Source: AP-15 sp963747735
Lineage (GTDB): Bacteria > Pseudomonadota > Alphaproteobacteria > ATCC43930 > CGMCC-115725
Reading direction: 5' to 3'
NCBI GenBank assembly: GCA_963747735.1
Contig: CAVVGE010000001.1
Span: 558,001 to 622,000, forward strand
Length of the DNA: 64,000 nucleotides
Shown: positions 54,211-63,047 of the stretch, piece after piece
Numbering within the stretch: position 1 is the first letter of the stretch
How the letters are laid out: each line of letters opens with the position of its first letter
Position numbers and translations under genes: made by a program
The notes under the pieces: model-generated
Databases searched by the model: none
What the model was told of the DNA's origin: nothing
The model's input: only the letters and a program-made list of their open reading frames with translations

Positions 54211-55245
54211 GTGAGCGGGCGCAAGATCGACATTTATAATCATGTGATGCCGCGGGCCGTCGCGGACCGGCTGCACGAGCTGGCGCCGGGGAAGGGCGGC
54301 ATGGTTCGGCGGGTGACCGGCATCCCGATGCTCCACGACATCGGGGCGCGGGTCCGGATGATGGATCAATGGCCGGGGTATCAGCAGGTGCTGACCCTGT
54401 CGAACCCGCCGCTCGAAACGATCGCCGGCCCCGGCGACACGCCGGGTCTCGCCCGTCTTGCCAATGACGAATTGAAGAAGATTTGCGCGGGCCGGCCCGA
54501 CAAATTCCCCGGCCTGGGTCGCTTCGCTGCCGCTCAACAATGTCGCGGCCTCGCTCGAAGAAATGGAGCGCGCATTGGCGCTCGGCGCCTGCGGCATCCA
54601 AATCTTTACCAATGTCGACGGCCGGCCGCTCGACGACCCCGAGCTGTTCCCGGTCTTCGCCGAAGCAACGACCCGCCACAAGGTGCGCGATCTGGATGCA
54701 TCCGGCGCGCGACGCGCGGATTAGCCGACTATCCCGGCGAGGCGAAATCCAAATACGAGATCTGGCAGGTGCTGGGCTGGCCCTACGAGACGAGTGTCGC
54801 GATGGCGCGCCTCGTCTTTTCCGGCGTCTTCGACCGGCTCCCCGAAATCCGGATCGTCACCCACCATCTGGGTGCGATGATCCCCTATTTCGAAGGCCGC
54901 GTCGGACCCTTGTGGGACCAGCTCGGCAGCCGCACCTCGGACGAGGATTACAGCCCCATCCTCGCCGCGATGCGGGCCAAGGGCCGCCGGCCGATCGACT
55001 ATTTCCGGCTTTTCTACAACGACACCGCGGTCGGCGGCTCGGCCTCGGCGATCCGCTGCGGGCTCGATTTCTTCGGCGCCGGGCGGGTGCTGTTCGCCAC
55101 CGATTGCCCGTTCGACCCGGAAGGCGGGCCGATGTTCATCCGCGACACGATCGCCGTCCTCGACCGCCTCGCTTTGTCCGAAGACGAGCGCGATGCAATC
55201 TATTTCAAAAACGCGCTCGACCTGCTGAAGCGCCAAGCCGAATAA
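54211..55245 (+). pseudogene. ACMSD-like amidohydrolase with three one-base insertions
   Basis: Amidohydrolase/decarboxylase. GTG start, MSGRKIDIYNHVMPRAVADR. After DKFPG one extra base (about 54514) breaks the frame; another frame gives WVASLPLNNVAASLEEMERA, LGACGIQIFTNVDGRPLDD. Two more extra bases (about 54687 and 54722) are needed for IWMHPARDARI and then ADYPGEAKSKYEIWQVLGW. The three add up to three, so the ends stay in frame and a 344-codon ORF survives with about 70 wrong residues. The C-terminal THHLGAMIPYFEGR and FATDCPFDPEGGP are intact. Active only if the insertions are errors. Confidence 0.82.
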
Positions 55246-55258
55246 CGCGGCGGATTGC

Positions 55259-55483
55259 TCAAGCGACCAAGCGGGCGTGGGGAATTTCCCTGGTTCGCAC
55301 CGGGCGGACCCCGGCAGCCCGGACGGTTACCACCGAGATCGTTTCGCCGGCCAGGGTGACGAACTCGATTTCATAGCCGCGGCCGGCTTGATGGACCATC
55401 ACGACCCAGCCGACATCACCCTCCTGCAGCCCATGCTGTGGAACGCTTTCGGTCAAAACGACGGGGTCGAATTCCTTGATCAT
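55259..55483 (-). CDS. DUF4926 domain protein
   Basis: A 74-residue protein: MIKEFDPVVLTESVPQHGL, EGDVGWVVMVHQAGRGYEIE, EFVTLAGETISVVTV. The pattern of a leading VVLTxxxPxHGLxxGDVG and a beta-barrel body is DUF4926. Its ATG overlaps the TGA of a broken DUF6883-like gene upstream, a common pair in bacteria, perhaps a toxin-antitoxin-like module. Function unknown. Confidence 0.8.
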   Translation of the reverse strand: MIKEFDPVVLTESVPQHGLQEGDVGWVVMVHQAGRGYEIEFVTLAGETISVVTVRAAGVRPVRTREIPHARLVA

Positions 55484-55580
55484 CTCTCTATTCCGCGAAC
55501 GGCATAGGCAGTGACCAACTGCGGCGCCGTCTCGCCGCGCGGCACAAACCAGCAGGTATCGCGTGATCTTTTCCTCCTCG
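55480..55580 (-). pseudogene. Remnant of a DUF6883-like gene
   Basis: Two pieces in different frames abut. EEEKITRYLL, resembling the N-terminal EKLRDYLL segment, is directly joined to TCWFVPRGETAPQLVTAYAV, the family C-terminus, to TGA 55480. About 70 residues of the family middle are missing and no start codon fits. So an internal deletion has destroyed the gene next to DUF4926. Family assignment is from memory of short motifs. Confidence 0.4.
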
Positions 55581-55636
55581 ACGGCCGCGATCGGCGCCTG
55601 GGGCAGGCGGCGCGGCCTCAATGGCCGTCTCGCGGC

Positions 55637-58000
55637 TCAGCTGGCGAACGGGCCGAAGGCGGGGGGTGGGATGCGGCGGCGGGAGGCGGCTTCGTAGGCG
55701 GAGGCGATCTTTAAGAGAATGTCCTCCTTGCCGGGCTCGGCGCGGAAGACGAGCGCGAACGGCAGACCGGGCGGCGGCAGGACGGTCGGCGCGGCGGCGG
55801 GGGCCGGGACATAGCGGGTGCGGTCCGGGGAGAGCGCGAAGACCGGGTCCCAGACGGTCGTGACATAGCCGGCGGGGATCAGAATTTCGGTCAGGCCGGC
55901 GTTCGGGCCGTAAAACAATTCCAGGCGCAGATTGGAGGGACCGCCCAGGGGATCGTGCGCGCCCCCGATCTTGGCCGGCGGCAACGGCGTGTGCAGCCGG
56001 ACGAGCGCGTCGAGCCGGTTTTCGAGGATCACCATCATATCGACGCGGCGCAGCAATTCGCGCAGCATGATGCGTTCATCGACCCCCTGCCGGCCGCCCA
56101 ACGGGTTGCGCGGGTCCGCCACCTCCTCCCAGTTCTTGAAGGCGGCGCGGCCGTCGTCGCCCCAGAATTTGGAGCGGGCATTGAGGCTCGGGAAATCGAC
56201 GAGCGTCTCGGTAAAGCCCGAGGCCCGCCAATCGGCGGCGCGGCGCGAGAGATATTGCGGGACGTGAAAGCGGAACGACATCGCCAGCTCCTGGTTCTGG
56301 ATGGTGGCGATGTCGAGATTGGCGGGGGGTGCGATCCGGCCCTCGGCCAATTCGACCAGATAGTCGATCGGCGCCATTGTGCCGCTACCGAAGACAGGCC
56401 CCCTCCCCAACCCTCCCCTCCCCGGGCTCGACCCGGGGATCACGGGGGAGGGAAGGGTGGGGGTGAACTCGGTCGGCCGGACCGCGGCGGCGAATTCCTT
56501 GAAGACCGGCGTACCGTCGGCGCCGAGACGGAACAACAGATCGGGCATGAACACCGGCACGAGGCGAGTGAGCGCCGTGCGGAAATCGGGGTTCATCTGC
56601 TCGACATCGCGGTCGCGCTCCCAGAGCGGATCGCTGGATTCGACCAAGGCCGCGCCGAGCTGTTCGCCGAGCACCGCCTTGAGCTCGGCTGCCGCGGCGC
56701 TGGTAATCGGCACCGTCGCCTTCTCGCCGGGGCGGACCAGCATCAACTCCCGGATCACACCGATGCGCATCCCGCCAAGCGTGGCCGAGCCCGCAGCATG
56801 GCGCGCATATCCTCCGGCCACGACCGACGAGCGCGGCACCGTCGTATAGGGGTCGCGCGGGTCGTAATAGCCGGCAACCGGGTCCCTTAGCGCGTCGAGC
56901 ACCTTGGCGCAGTCGGCGATGGTGCGGCACAAGATGCCGGCGCGGTCGCAATAGATGTCGGCGCCGATCGCCCCGCCGTTGAAGCCGAGCATCGCCTTGT
57001 GCGGCAGGATCAGCGCGACGGCGTTGTGGTTGGCGGGGCCGCGGGTCGAGGCGCGGGTCTCTTCGCCGAGGCTCGCCATGACCAGATTGGCGCTGACCGA
57101 GACACCCGATCCGGAGGACGAGCCGAGCGAGGCGGCGCGCGTCGTGTCGTAGGGGTTGGCCGGGTTGCCGGCCCAGCTCGACCGCTGATAGCCGAGCGTC
57201 GAGGGCAAGACATGCCCGGGCTTGTGCCGCCCGCCGGGGTTGCCGGCGCGACCGTTATATTCGGTGTTGACCGCCTTGGCGTAGATGATGGCACCCTTTT
57301 TGCGCAATTCTTCGACCAGCACATGGTCGCGCGCCGGGAAATCGATGTCGTAGGCTGCGTCGCCGCCCGCGGTCGTGCGCATGTCCTTGGTATCGAACGG
57401 ATCCTTGAACGAAAAGACGACGCCGTACATCGGCATCTCGTCGAGCGGCGGATTGCAGCCATAGCGCGCGTCGAGGAGCGCTGCCTGCTCGATCGCGTCG
57501 GGAAGCTGGCGGAACATTTCGCAGACCGGCGGCGCGCCCGGCGGCAACGGGCCTTGCGAGGGGTGCCGGTCGAGCTCGCCCTTGCAGGTGACCGAGCGCT
57601 CGCCGCGAATGTTCAATGTAGCGAGCGCATTCAATTGCCGGCTGTTTGGGATGCCGGCGATCATGCCGTATTGCTGCTGCACCGAGGGGTCGGACGCGGT
57701 CGCCTCGATCCGGCCCCATTCGAGCGGCGGGCCCGCGTATTTGTCGAGATCGGGCAGGATCGCCGCGGCGGCGACGGTTTCAGTCGGGAAGCGCAACGGC
57801 GCCCCGGCGCGCACCGCACCTTCGGCTTTGCCAACGGGCGCGCCGTCGCGTGTGACGAGCAGGCTCGCGACGCCGTTAAAGGCGCGGGCCCGGGCGAGAT
57901 ATTGCTGCACGACATCGACGCAGGTGGTGCGTCCGTCGCGGATCGCCCGGTGCAATTCGTCGATCGTCGCCTCTTCGACGCGAAACGGCTCGCCGGTCAT
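55637..58000 (-). CDS. Large amidase-family protein
   Basis: A 787-residue amidase-signature protein, longer than the usual 450-600. It has the Lys of the Ser-Ser-Lys triad in VVFSFKDPFDTKDMRTTAGG (K in FSFKDPF), GSSSGSGVSVSANL (cis-Ser) and the nucleophile region GEETRASTRGPA. The last ~280 residues are additional. A palindromic repeat sits inside the coding region, in frame (56399-56464). ATG overlaps the stop of the FAD monooxygenase (ATGA). It hydrolyses an amide, perhaps a ring-opening product. Confidence 0.88.
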   Translation of the reverse strand: MTGEPFRVEEATIDELHRAIRDGRTTCVDVVQQYLARARAFNGVASLLVTRDGAPVGKAEGAVRAGAPLRFPTETVAAAAILPDLDKYAGPPLEWGRIEATASDPSVQQQYGMIAGIPNSRQLNALATLNIRGERSVTCKGELDRHPSQGPLPPGAPPVCEMFRQLPDAIEQAALLDARYGCNPPLDEMPMYGVVFSFKDPFDTKDMRTTAGGDAAYDIDFPARDHVLVEELRKKGAIIYAKAVNTEYNGRAGNPGGRHKPGHVLPSTLGYQRSSWAGNPANPYDTTRAASLGSSSGSGVSVSANLVMASLGEETRASTRGPANHNAVALILPHKAMLGFNGGAIGADIYCDRAGILCRTIADCAKVLDALRDPVAGYYDPRDPYTTVPRSSVVAGGYARHAAGSATLGGMRIGVIRELMLVRPGEKATVPITSAAAAELKAVLGEQLGAALVESSDPLWERDRDVEQMNPDFRTALTRLVPVFMPDLLFRLGADGTPVFKEFAAAVRPTEFTPTLPSPVIPGSSPGRGGLGRGPVFGSGTMAPIDYLVELAEGRIAPPANLDIATIQNQELAMSFRFHVPQYLSRRAADWRASGFTETLVDFPSLNARSKFWGDDGRAAFKNWEEVADPRNPLGGRQGVDERIMLRELLRRVDMMVILENRLDALVRLHTPLPPAKIGGAHDPLGGPSNLRLELFYGPNAGLTEILIPAGYVTTVWDPVFALSPDRTRYVPAPAAAPTVLPPPGLPFALVFRAEPGKEDILLKIASAYEAASRRRIPPPAFGPFAS
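56399..56464. repeat. GC-rich palindrome (family 1) inside the amidase gene
   Basis: CCCCCTCCCC ... CCCGGGCTCGACCCGGGG ... GGGAGGGAAGGGTGGGGG. Arms pair across a central CCCGG/CCGGG hairpin. The 66 bases are in frame and encode TPTLPSPVIPGSSPGRGGLG in the amidase, a Pro/Gly-rich insert between AAVRPTEF and FGSGTMAPIDYL. Confidence 0.7.
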
Positions 58001-59202
58001 GACGCCGCATCCTCCAATCCGCCGATCGCACCGGCGTCGAAACCGTAAAGCCAGCGCAACGCGTCGGGCGAGCGGTCGGCGGCCCGCGCCCATTCGGCAT
58101 CGCGTGCCTCTTGCCCGGAGCCGTCCCGCATGTGATAGCGCGCCTTGTTGGCCCGCGACATCTGCTGCAACCGCGTCACGCGCGGCAGGCGCAGCCGCTC
58201 GTAGCGGGCGAGCGCGGCAGCCGGGTCGGCGCTGCCGGCGGCGAGGCAGGCGGCGAGCGCCGCACCGTCTTCGATCGCCTGCGCCGCACCCTGCGCCATA
58301 AACGGATACATCGGGTGGCAGGCATCGCCGAGCAGCGTCACGCGGCCGACCGACCAGCGCGGCAACGGATCGCGATCGAACAGCGCCCAGATAAAGCAGG
58401 TGTCGGCGGCGGCGATGATCCGCCGCACCTGGCCATGCCATCCTTCAAAAGCGGCGAGCGCCCGCTCGATCGTGGCGCGGTCGGTCCAATCCTCGCGGCT
58501 CCAGCGGTCGTGCTCGGTCCAACCGACAAAATTGAGGAGCCGCCCGCCCGAGACGAAGTAATGCACGAGATGCGCGCCCGGGCCGAGCCAGGATTGCGAG
58601 CCGATTTCAAGGCCGAGATCGGCGATCCGTCCGACCGGCACCAGCCCGCGATAGGCGACGCAACCGGCAAAACGCGGCTCCTGCGCTCCGAAGAGGGCGG
58701 CGCGCACCGCCGAATGAATGCCGTCGGCGCCGACCAGCACATCAGCCTCGATATGGCCGCCGTTCTCGAACCAGCCTTCCGCCTTGTTGCCGCTATCGGC
58801 AACGCCGACGAGGCGGTGCCCAAGATGGATATGCTCGGCCGGCAAGCCTGCGGCGATGACCGCCAATAGATCGCGGCGGTGGATCGTCATATGCGGCGCG
58901 CCGTAGAGTTCTTCGCAAAGCGGGTTCAACGGGGCGCGCTGCAAGGTGTGGCCGTCTTGCCAGCGGCGTTGCCAGGTTCCGGCCGGGCGCACGCCGTCGC
59001 GGTCGAGCCCTTCCCCGAGGCCGAGCCGGCGCAGGATGCGGGTCGCGTTCGGCCCCATATTGATGCCGCCGCCGATTTCGGTCAGCTCCGCCGCCTGCTC
59101 GTAGACATCGACCGCAAATCCGGCGCGCCGCAGCGACAAGGCGGCGCTGAGCCCGCCGATCCCGGCGCCGACCACCGCGACTTTCAAGGGTGCGGCGGTC
59201 AT
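57997..59202 (-). CDS. FAD-dependent aromatic monooxygenase (salicylate hydroxylase-like)
   Basis: A 401-residue flavoprotein hydroxylase. The FAD fold GAGIGG is at 12-17, VLVGADGIHSAVR carries the DG motif, and GDACHPMYPFMAQGAAQAIEDGAAL the second FAD motif. This is the group A monooxygenase pattern of salicylate and 6-hydroxynicotinate hydroxylases. It stands six bases after the VOC gene and overlaps the amidase, forming a three-gene catabolic operon. Confidence 0.93.
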   Translation of the reverse strand: MTAAPLKVAVVGAGIGGLSAALSLRRAGFAVDVYEQAAELTEIGGGINMGPNATRILRRLGLGEGLDRDGVRPAGTWQRRWQDGHTLQRAPLNPLCEELYGAPHMTIHRRDLLAVIAAGLPAEHIHLGHRLVGVADSGNKAEGWFENGGHIEADVLVGADGIHSAVRAALFGAQEPRFAGCVAYRGLVPVGRIADLGLEIGSQSWLGPGAHLVHYFVSGGRLLNFVGWTEHDRWSREDWTDRATIERALAAFEGWHGQVRRIIAAADTCFIWALFDRDPLPRWSVGRVTLLGDACHPMYPFMAQGAAQAIEDGAALAACLAAGSADPAAALARYERLRLPRVTRLQQMSRANKARYHMRDGSGQEARDAEWARAADRSPDALRWLYGFDAGAIGGLEDAAS

Positions 59203-59208
59203 CCCGCG

Positions 59209-59673
59209 TCAGTGGCTCTTGGCCTCCTGCCAGCGGGCGAGCGCCGCGTGCGGCTTTGACACCGCCGGATCCATCATTTCGGCGTCTTTGCCGGTGCTCG
59301 CGGTCAGCTCGACGACATAGCCGTTGGGATCCCGGAAATAGATCGAACGCACGAAACGGTGATCGACCGGCCCGCGCACCTCGATCCCTTGCGCCCTCCC
59401 CTCCTCCAGCATGCGGTCGAATACGTCGTTCTCGACGCCGAGCGCGATGTGGAGGTCGAGCGTGTCCTGTCTTTTGAATTCGAACGGCGACCCCGGCACC
59501 TCGAAAAAGGCGAGGCACGACCCGTCATCCATCTGGAAGAAGGTGTGCAGCGCCTGGCCCTCGTTGATTTCGAACGCGCTGACCAGCGGGAGACCTAAAA
59601 AATCCTCGTAAAACCCCCGCGTCTCCTCCGAATCGCGGCAGCGATAGGCGTTATGGTGCAGCCCCTTGATCAT
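59209..59673 (-). CDS. VOC-family protein (possible extradiol dioxygenase or lyase)
   Basis: A 154-residue VOC protein: MIKGLHHNAYRCRDSEETRG, FYEDFLGLPLVSAFEI, LDLHIALGVEN and IYFRDPNGYVVELTA. The metal ligands are His in LHHNAYRC, His in DLHIALG and Glu in YVVELTA, the correct set for a metal-dependent dioxygenase or glyoxalase. The start at 59673 has GGAGGG upstream. It is the first gene of the operon with the FAD monooxygenase and amidase, so ring cleavage after hydroxylation is plausible. Confidence 0.85.
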   Translation of the reverse strand: MIKGLHHNAYRCRDSEETRGFYEDFLGLPLVSAFEINEGQALHTFFQMDDGSCLAFFEVPGSPFEFKRQDTLDLHIALGVENDVFDRMLEEGRAQGIEVRGPVDHRFVRSIYFRDPNGYVVELTASTGKDAEMMDPAVSKPHAALARWQEAKSH

Positions 59674-59759
59674 CCGACCCTCCGGCGTATGACGCCCCGT
59701 CACGATACCGCCGCACATTCCGCTGCGCCATCGCCTTGCCGGAAGGATGGCAGCCGATT

Positions 59760-60284
59760 TCAGGCGGCGTGCCGCGCCGAAGCGGCCATGCCGGGGGTGT
59801 GGTCCTGCATGTCCATCAATTCGCGCAGGCTTTCGCGGCCGCGCGACAGGCGCGAGCGCACCGTGCCGATCGGGATGCCGAGCACGATTGCCGCCTCGTC
59901 GTAGCGCATCCCTTCGAGGCCGACCAGCAGGATCACCCGGCGCTGCTCTGCCGGCAGCCCGGCGATCGCACGGTCGAGGTCGCGCAATTGCAGGGATACC
60001 TCGGTCTTGTCCGAAACGGTCAACATCCCCGCCGCATCCTCGACCGGCACCGTGACACCCTCGCGCACCGAACGCCGGACATCGTTGACGTGCTGGTTGT
60101 GCAAGATAGTAAAGAGCCAGGCGCGCAGATCGGTGCCCGCCTGCCACAGATGCTGCTTGGCCAACGCGCGGACCAGACAATTCTGCACCAAATCGTCGGC
60201 CAGCGCGGCATCGCGGGTCAGCGCCCGAGCATAACGCCGCAATCGCGGAATTTCATGTTCGAGAAGCTCTGCGAAATCGCTCAT
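59760..60284 (-). CDS. ECF-type RNA polymerase sigma factor
   Basis: A 174-residue sigma-70 family factor with region 2 (ALTRDAALADDLVQNCLVRAL, in parts DAALADDLVQNCLVRAL and LRAWLFTILHNQHVND) and region 4 (LDRAIAGLPAEQRRVILLVG, YDEAAIVLGIPIGTVRSRLSR). The start at 60284 is chosen because preceding codons are not conserved. No anti-sigma gene is adjacent. About 190 bases upstream are non-coding and AT-richer and probably hold its promoter. Confidence 0.93.
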   Translation of the reverse strand: MSDFAELLEHEIPRLRRYARALTRDAALADDLVQNCLVRALAKQHLWQAGTDLRAWLFTILHNQHVNDVRRSVREGVTVPVEDAAGMLTVSDKTEVSLQLRDLDRAIAGLPAEQRRVILLVGLEGMRYDEAAIVLGIPIGTVRSRLSRGRESLRELMDMQDHTPGMAASARHAA

Positions 60285-60471
60285 CAGGACTGCCCTTGCA
60301 TTGTTCCGCACCGGGTAAGGCCGGGCGTTGGATGGTGCGGAACATAGGCTGTCGTTGTAACGCCTTGATGAATCGAGTTATCGGCTTGGTAAAGAGTTGT
60401 TAAGAGATGCGTCACTTCGTAACGGTTCGGGGCGGGGCCGCGCGTCGCCGGGCCGCGCTCGCGGTGGCTCG

Positions 60472-61263
60472 CTATTTCCGCCGGCCGATGGTCACCAGAT
60501 AGTCGCGCGGCATCGCGACGCCGAGCTCGCCGCGATAGCGCTCGTGAAAGGCAATAAAGTCATGCTTCAGCTGCTCGCGGCGCCCCGCGTCGAGACTGGC
60601 GGCGAGGGTTTTTGTCGGGCCAAACCCGGTGGCGAACAGCTCCCATACCGAGAGACCGCCGGGCATTCGCAGCGTTGTCGTGCCGGCTTCGAAGCTCAGC
60701 TCGAAGGCGTCGCCGAGCAGCTCCCGGATCCGTTGCGGGCGCCCCCATTCGAAGGGCGAGGGTGCCTCGCCCGGCGGCCTCGGCATATGGCGGCGCATGA
60801 CCGCGAACAGGCCGGCAACCGCCCCGCCCGGAACCCAGGTGGCGAGCCCGAGCCGCCCGCCCTGCCGGCAGACCCGCGCCAGCTGTTGCGCCGCGGCCTC
60901 GGGCCGGGCGGCAAACATGACGCCGAAGCTGGAGGAGACAACGTCGAAGCTGTGGTCGCCAAACGTCAGGCTCTCGGCGTCGCCGATACGGAAATCGATG
61001 TGCGGCGCCAATCTTTTGGCGGCGGCGATGACGCCGGCGCCGATATCGACGGCGGTGACCACGGCCGCCCGATCGGCGAGAAGCCGTGCGGTCCAGCCGG
61101 TGCCGGTGGCGACATCCAGAACCCGCTCACCCGGCTGCGGCAACAGGCGGTTTACCAGATGCCCCAGCGCATCCGCGGAGAGCTCGCTGATCCGCTCGTA
61201 ATCCCGCCCGCCGGAGCCCCAGACGGCCGCCGCCGGAGCGTTGTGCGAGAGAACGCGTTCCAT
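60472..61263 (-). CDS. Class I SAM-dependent methyltransferase (UbiE-like)
   Basis: A 263-residue methyltransferase. SAM motif I is in RVLDVATGTGWTARLLADRA, and IDFRIGDAESLTFGDHSFDVV follows, the pattern of UbiE/MenG-like small-molecule methyltransferases. The start at 61263 is four codons into a longer reading and keeps all conserved sequence. The gene begins nine bases before the stop of the TPR gene upstream ends, on the same strand; co-transcription is likely. Substrate unknown. Confidence 0.85.
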   Translation of the reverse strand: MERVLSHNAPAAAVWGSGGRDYERISELSADALGHLVNRLLPQPGERVLDVATGTGWTARLLADRAAVVTAVDIGAGVIAAAKRLAPHIDFRIGDAESLTFGDHSFDVVSSSFGVMFAARPEAAAQQLARVCRQGGRLGLATWVPGGAVAGLFAVMRRHMPRPPGEAPSPFEWGRPQRIRELLGDAFELSFEAGTTTLRMPGGLSVWELFATGFGPTKTLAASLDAGRREQLKHDFIAFHERYRGELGVAMPRDYLVTIGRRK

Positions 61264-61271
61264 CGCCGGCC

Positions 61272-62909
61272 TCAATTGGTGAGGTAGGCCTTGGCCTCGG
61301 TCAGCTCCGGGCGCGCGGGCGTGCCGGGTTTGCTGAGCGCCATCAGCTTTTGATAAGCGTCGTGCGCCGCCGCGGCGTCGCCCGATTTCTTGGCGGCGCG
61401 GGCCCTGCCGAGAAGGCTGCGGAAGCGGTTCGGGTCGGTGCTCAGGACCTGCTCGTACTCCTTGAGCGCCGCGTCGGGCTGGTTGATTTCGAGCAGCAGG
61501 TCGGCGTAGAGCTCGCGCGCCGGCAACACTGACGAGGGGGTGGCCGGATGCTTGTCCATCGTCGTGTCGAGATCGGCCGCGGCGCGCACCAGCTCGACCG
61601 CCTTTTTATCGTCGCCCTGGACGTGTGCCAGAATACCGGCCGCCCCTAGGCGCTGGACCTCGATTTGGTTGGCCCAGTACGTGTCCTTGCCCTTCAGCTT
61701 GTCTTCGAGCGATTGCAGGTTGGCGATCTCGGCCTGGGCGCCGGCAATGTTCCCGGTGCGCCCGTCGCCGAGTGCCTTGGCATAGGAGATCATCGCCTCG
61801 GCCCAGGGGAAACGTTCGAGCGGGAACCCGACCGCCGGCGCCGTCAGCGCCGCCGCGGCGGGCCAGTCGCGGCGTTCGAGGGCATAGCGCACCGGGATCG
61901 CGGCGACGGCATAGGCGGTGGGCAGGTTCGCGGCGGCGCTTTTGCGGAAGCCGATCAATTCGTCGACGACCGCCTTCGCCCGGCCGTCCTGGCCCGTCTG
62001 CAGATAGGCGTATTCGAGATAGTCCATGCAATGGACGGTCTCGCTGTCATAGCCGCCGGAGCCCAGAGTCTTTTGCACATAGGCGAGGGCGGCGGCACGA
62101 GCGGCGAGGTTCGAAGCAATCGATTCCTGCCACATGCCGAGCCGGGTGAAGATGTGCGAAGGCATGTGCTGCGCGTGCGGCACTGCGGGCGCGATCTTCG
62201 CATAGCGGAGCGCGGCCGGCAGGCCGTCCTTTGCCAAAGCCGGCGAATCGTCGCTGTGGATCAAGTAATGCACGACCCCCGGATGGTTGGGCTGTTCTTT
62301 CCAAACCTTGTTCAGGATCGCCGCCGCCTTTTTCTGGTTGGCGTAGGTCTTGTCGGTTTTGGGTGCCGTCGTGTCGAGCGCCAGAGCGTAGAACACCGCC
62401 GCCTCACGATCGTCCGGCCAACGCAAGTAAACCTGCTCCATCGCCTTCTCATAGGCGGCGGCACGAGTGGCATGGTCCACTTTGTCATTGTCGCGATAGA
62501 AGGCCGCGATCGCGGCGATGTAGGCGTTCTCGCGCTCGGTCTTGGTCGGCGCCGCCATCGCCTTGGCGACCGCCTCCGACCCCGCCTTCAATGCCGCCGG
62601 ACTGGGGGGAAACCACAGCGGGTACCAGTGGCTCATCGCGATGCCCCAATAGGCCATGGCACAGCCGGGCTCCTTTGCGGCGACCGCGGTGAACCCCTTC
62701 AAGGCCTCGGGATACCAGAACGAATGCAGCGTCCAAACCGCGTGCTTGAACGCGGGTTGCACAGCCGGCGCGCACGAGGTCACGAAATCGACCTCGCCGG
62801 TCGCTGGCGCCGGCGCTCCGGGCGCGGCATCGGCGCGCGCCTCGGTTTGCATCCCTAATGCCAACAGCGCTGCAGCGCTGAGCATCACGCGAATCAAATG
62901 CCGGATCAT
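61272..62909 (-). CDS. Exported TPR protein
   Basis: A 545-residue protein with a signal peptide (MIRHLIRVMLSAAALLALGM, cleaved near EARADA) and tetratricopeptide-like helices throughout, e.g. SVLPARELYADLLLEINQPD and RFRSLLGRARAAKKSGDAAA near the C-terminus. WGIAMSHWYPLW and MPSHIFTRLGMW are features of a large family of TPR proteins common in proteobacteria and Bacteroidetes. Function unknown; a periplasmic or outer-membrane scaffold is likely. Confidence 0.85.
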   Translation of the reverse strand: MIRHLIRVMLSAAALLALGMQTEARADAAPGAPAPATGEVDFVTSCAPAVQPAFKHAVWTLHSFWYPEALKGFTAVAAKEPGCAMAYWGIAMSHWYPLWFPPSPAALKAGSEAVAKAMAAPTKTERENAYIAAIAAFYRDNDKVDHATRAAAYEKAMEQVYLRWPDDREAAVFYALALDTTAPKTDKTYANQKKAAAILNKVWKEQPNHPGVVHYLIHSDDSPALAKDGLPAALRYAKIAPAVPHAQHMPSHIFTRLGMWQESIASNLAARAAALAYVQKTLGSGGYDSETVHCMDYLEYAYLQTGQDGRAKAVVDELIGFRKSAAANLPTAYAVAAIPVRYALERRDWPAAAALTAPAVGFPLERFPWAEAMISYAKALGDGRTGNIAGAQAEIANLQSLEDKLKGKDTYWANQIEVQRLGAAGILAHVQGDDKKAVELVRAAADLDTTMDKHPATPSSVLPARELYADLLLEINQPDAALKEYEQVLSTDPNRFRSLLGRARAAKKSGDAAAAHDAYQKLMALSKPGTPARPELTEAKAYLTN

Positions 62910-63047
62910 CGCGATATTCTCCCTAAAGCAGCTTGCTCCCCCCTCGATCGTTAAAGCCTCGATCGGCCGGCAGGTGTGAACCAGCTTACATTCGGCTGAA
63001 ATATTTGCAATCGCATCGCCTCCGGCCGAGCGTGGTAGGCTCGGGCG

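Noticed and set aside
58001..58441. N-terminal extension of the amidase frame up to 58441
   Set aside because: It overlaps the clear FAD monooxygenase gene and its residues are arginine-rich shadow sequence; the ATGA overlap marks the true start.
60336..60366. GGAAC followed by CG about 17 bases later near the ECF sigma gene, like a general-stress promoter
   Set aside because: It is on the opposite strand to the gene and the second box does not match CGTT.
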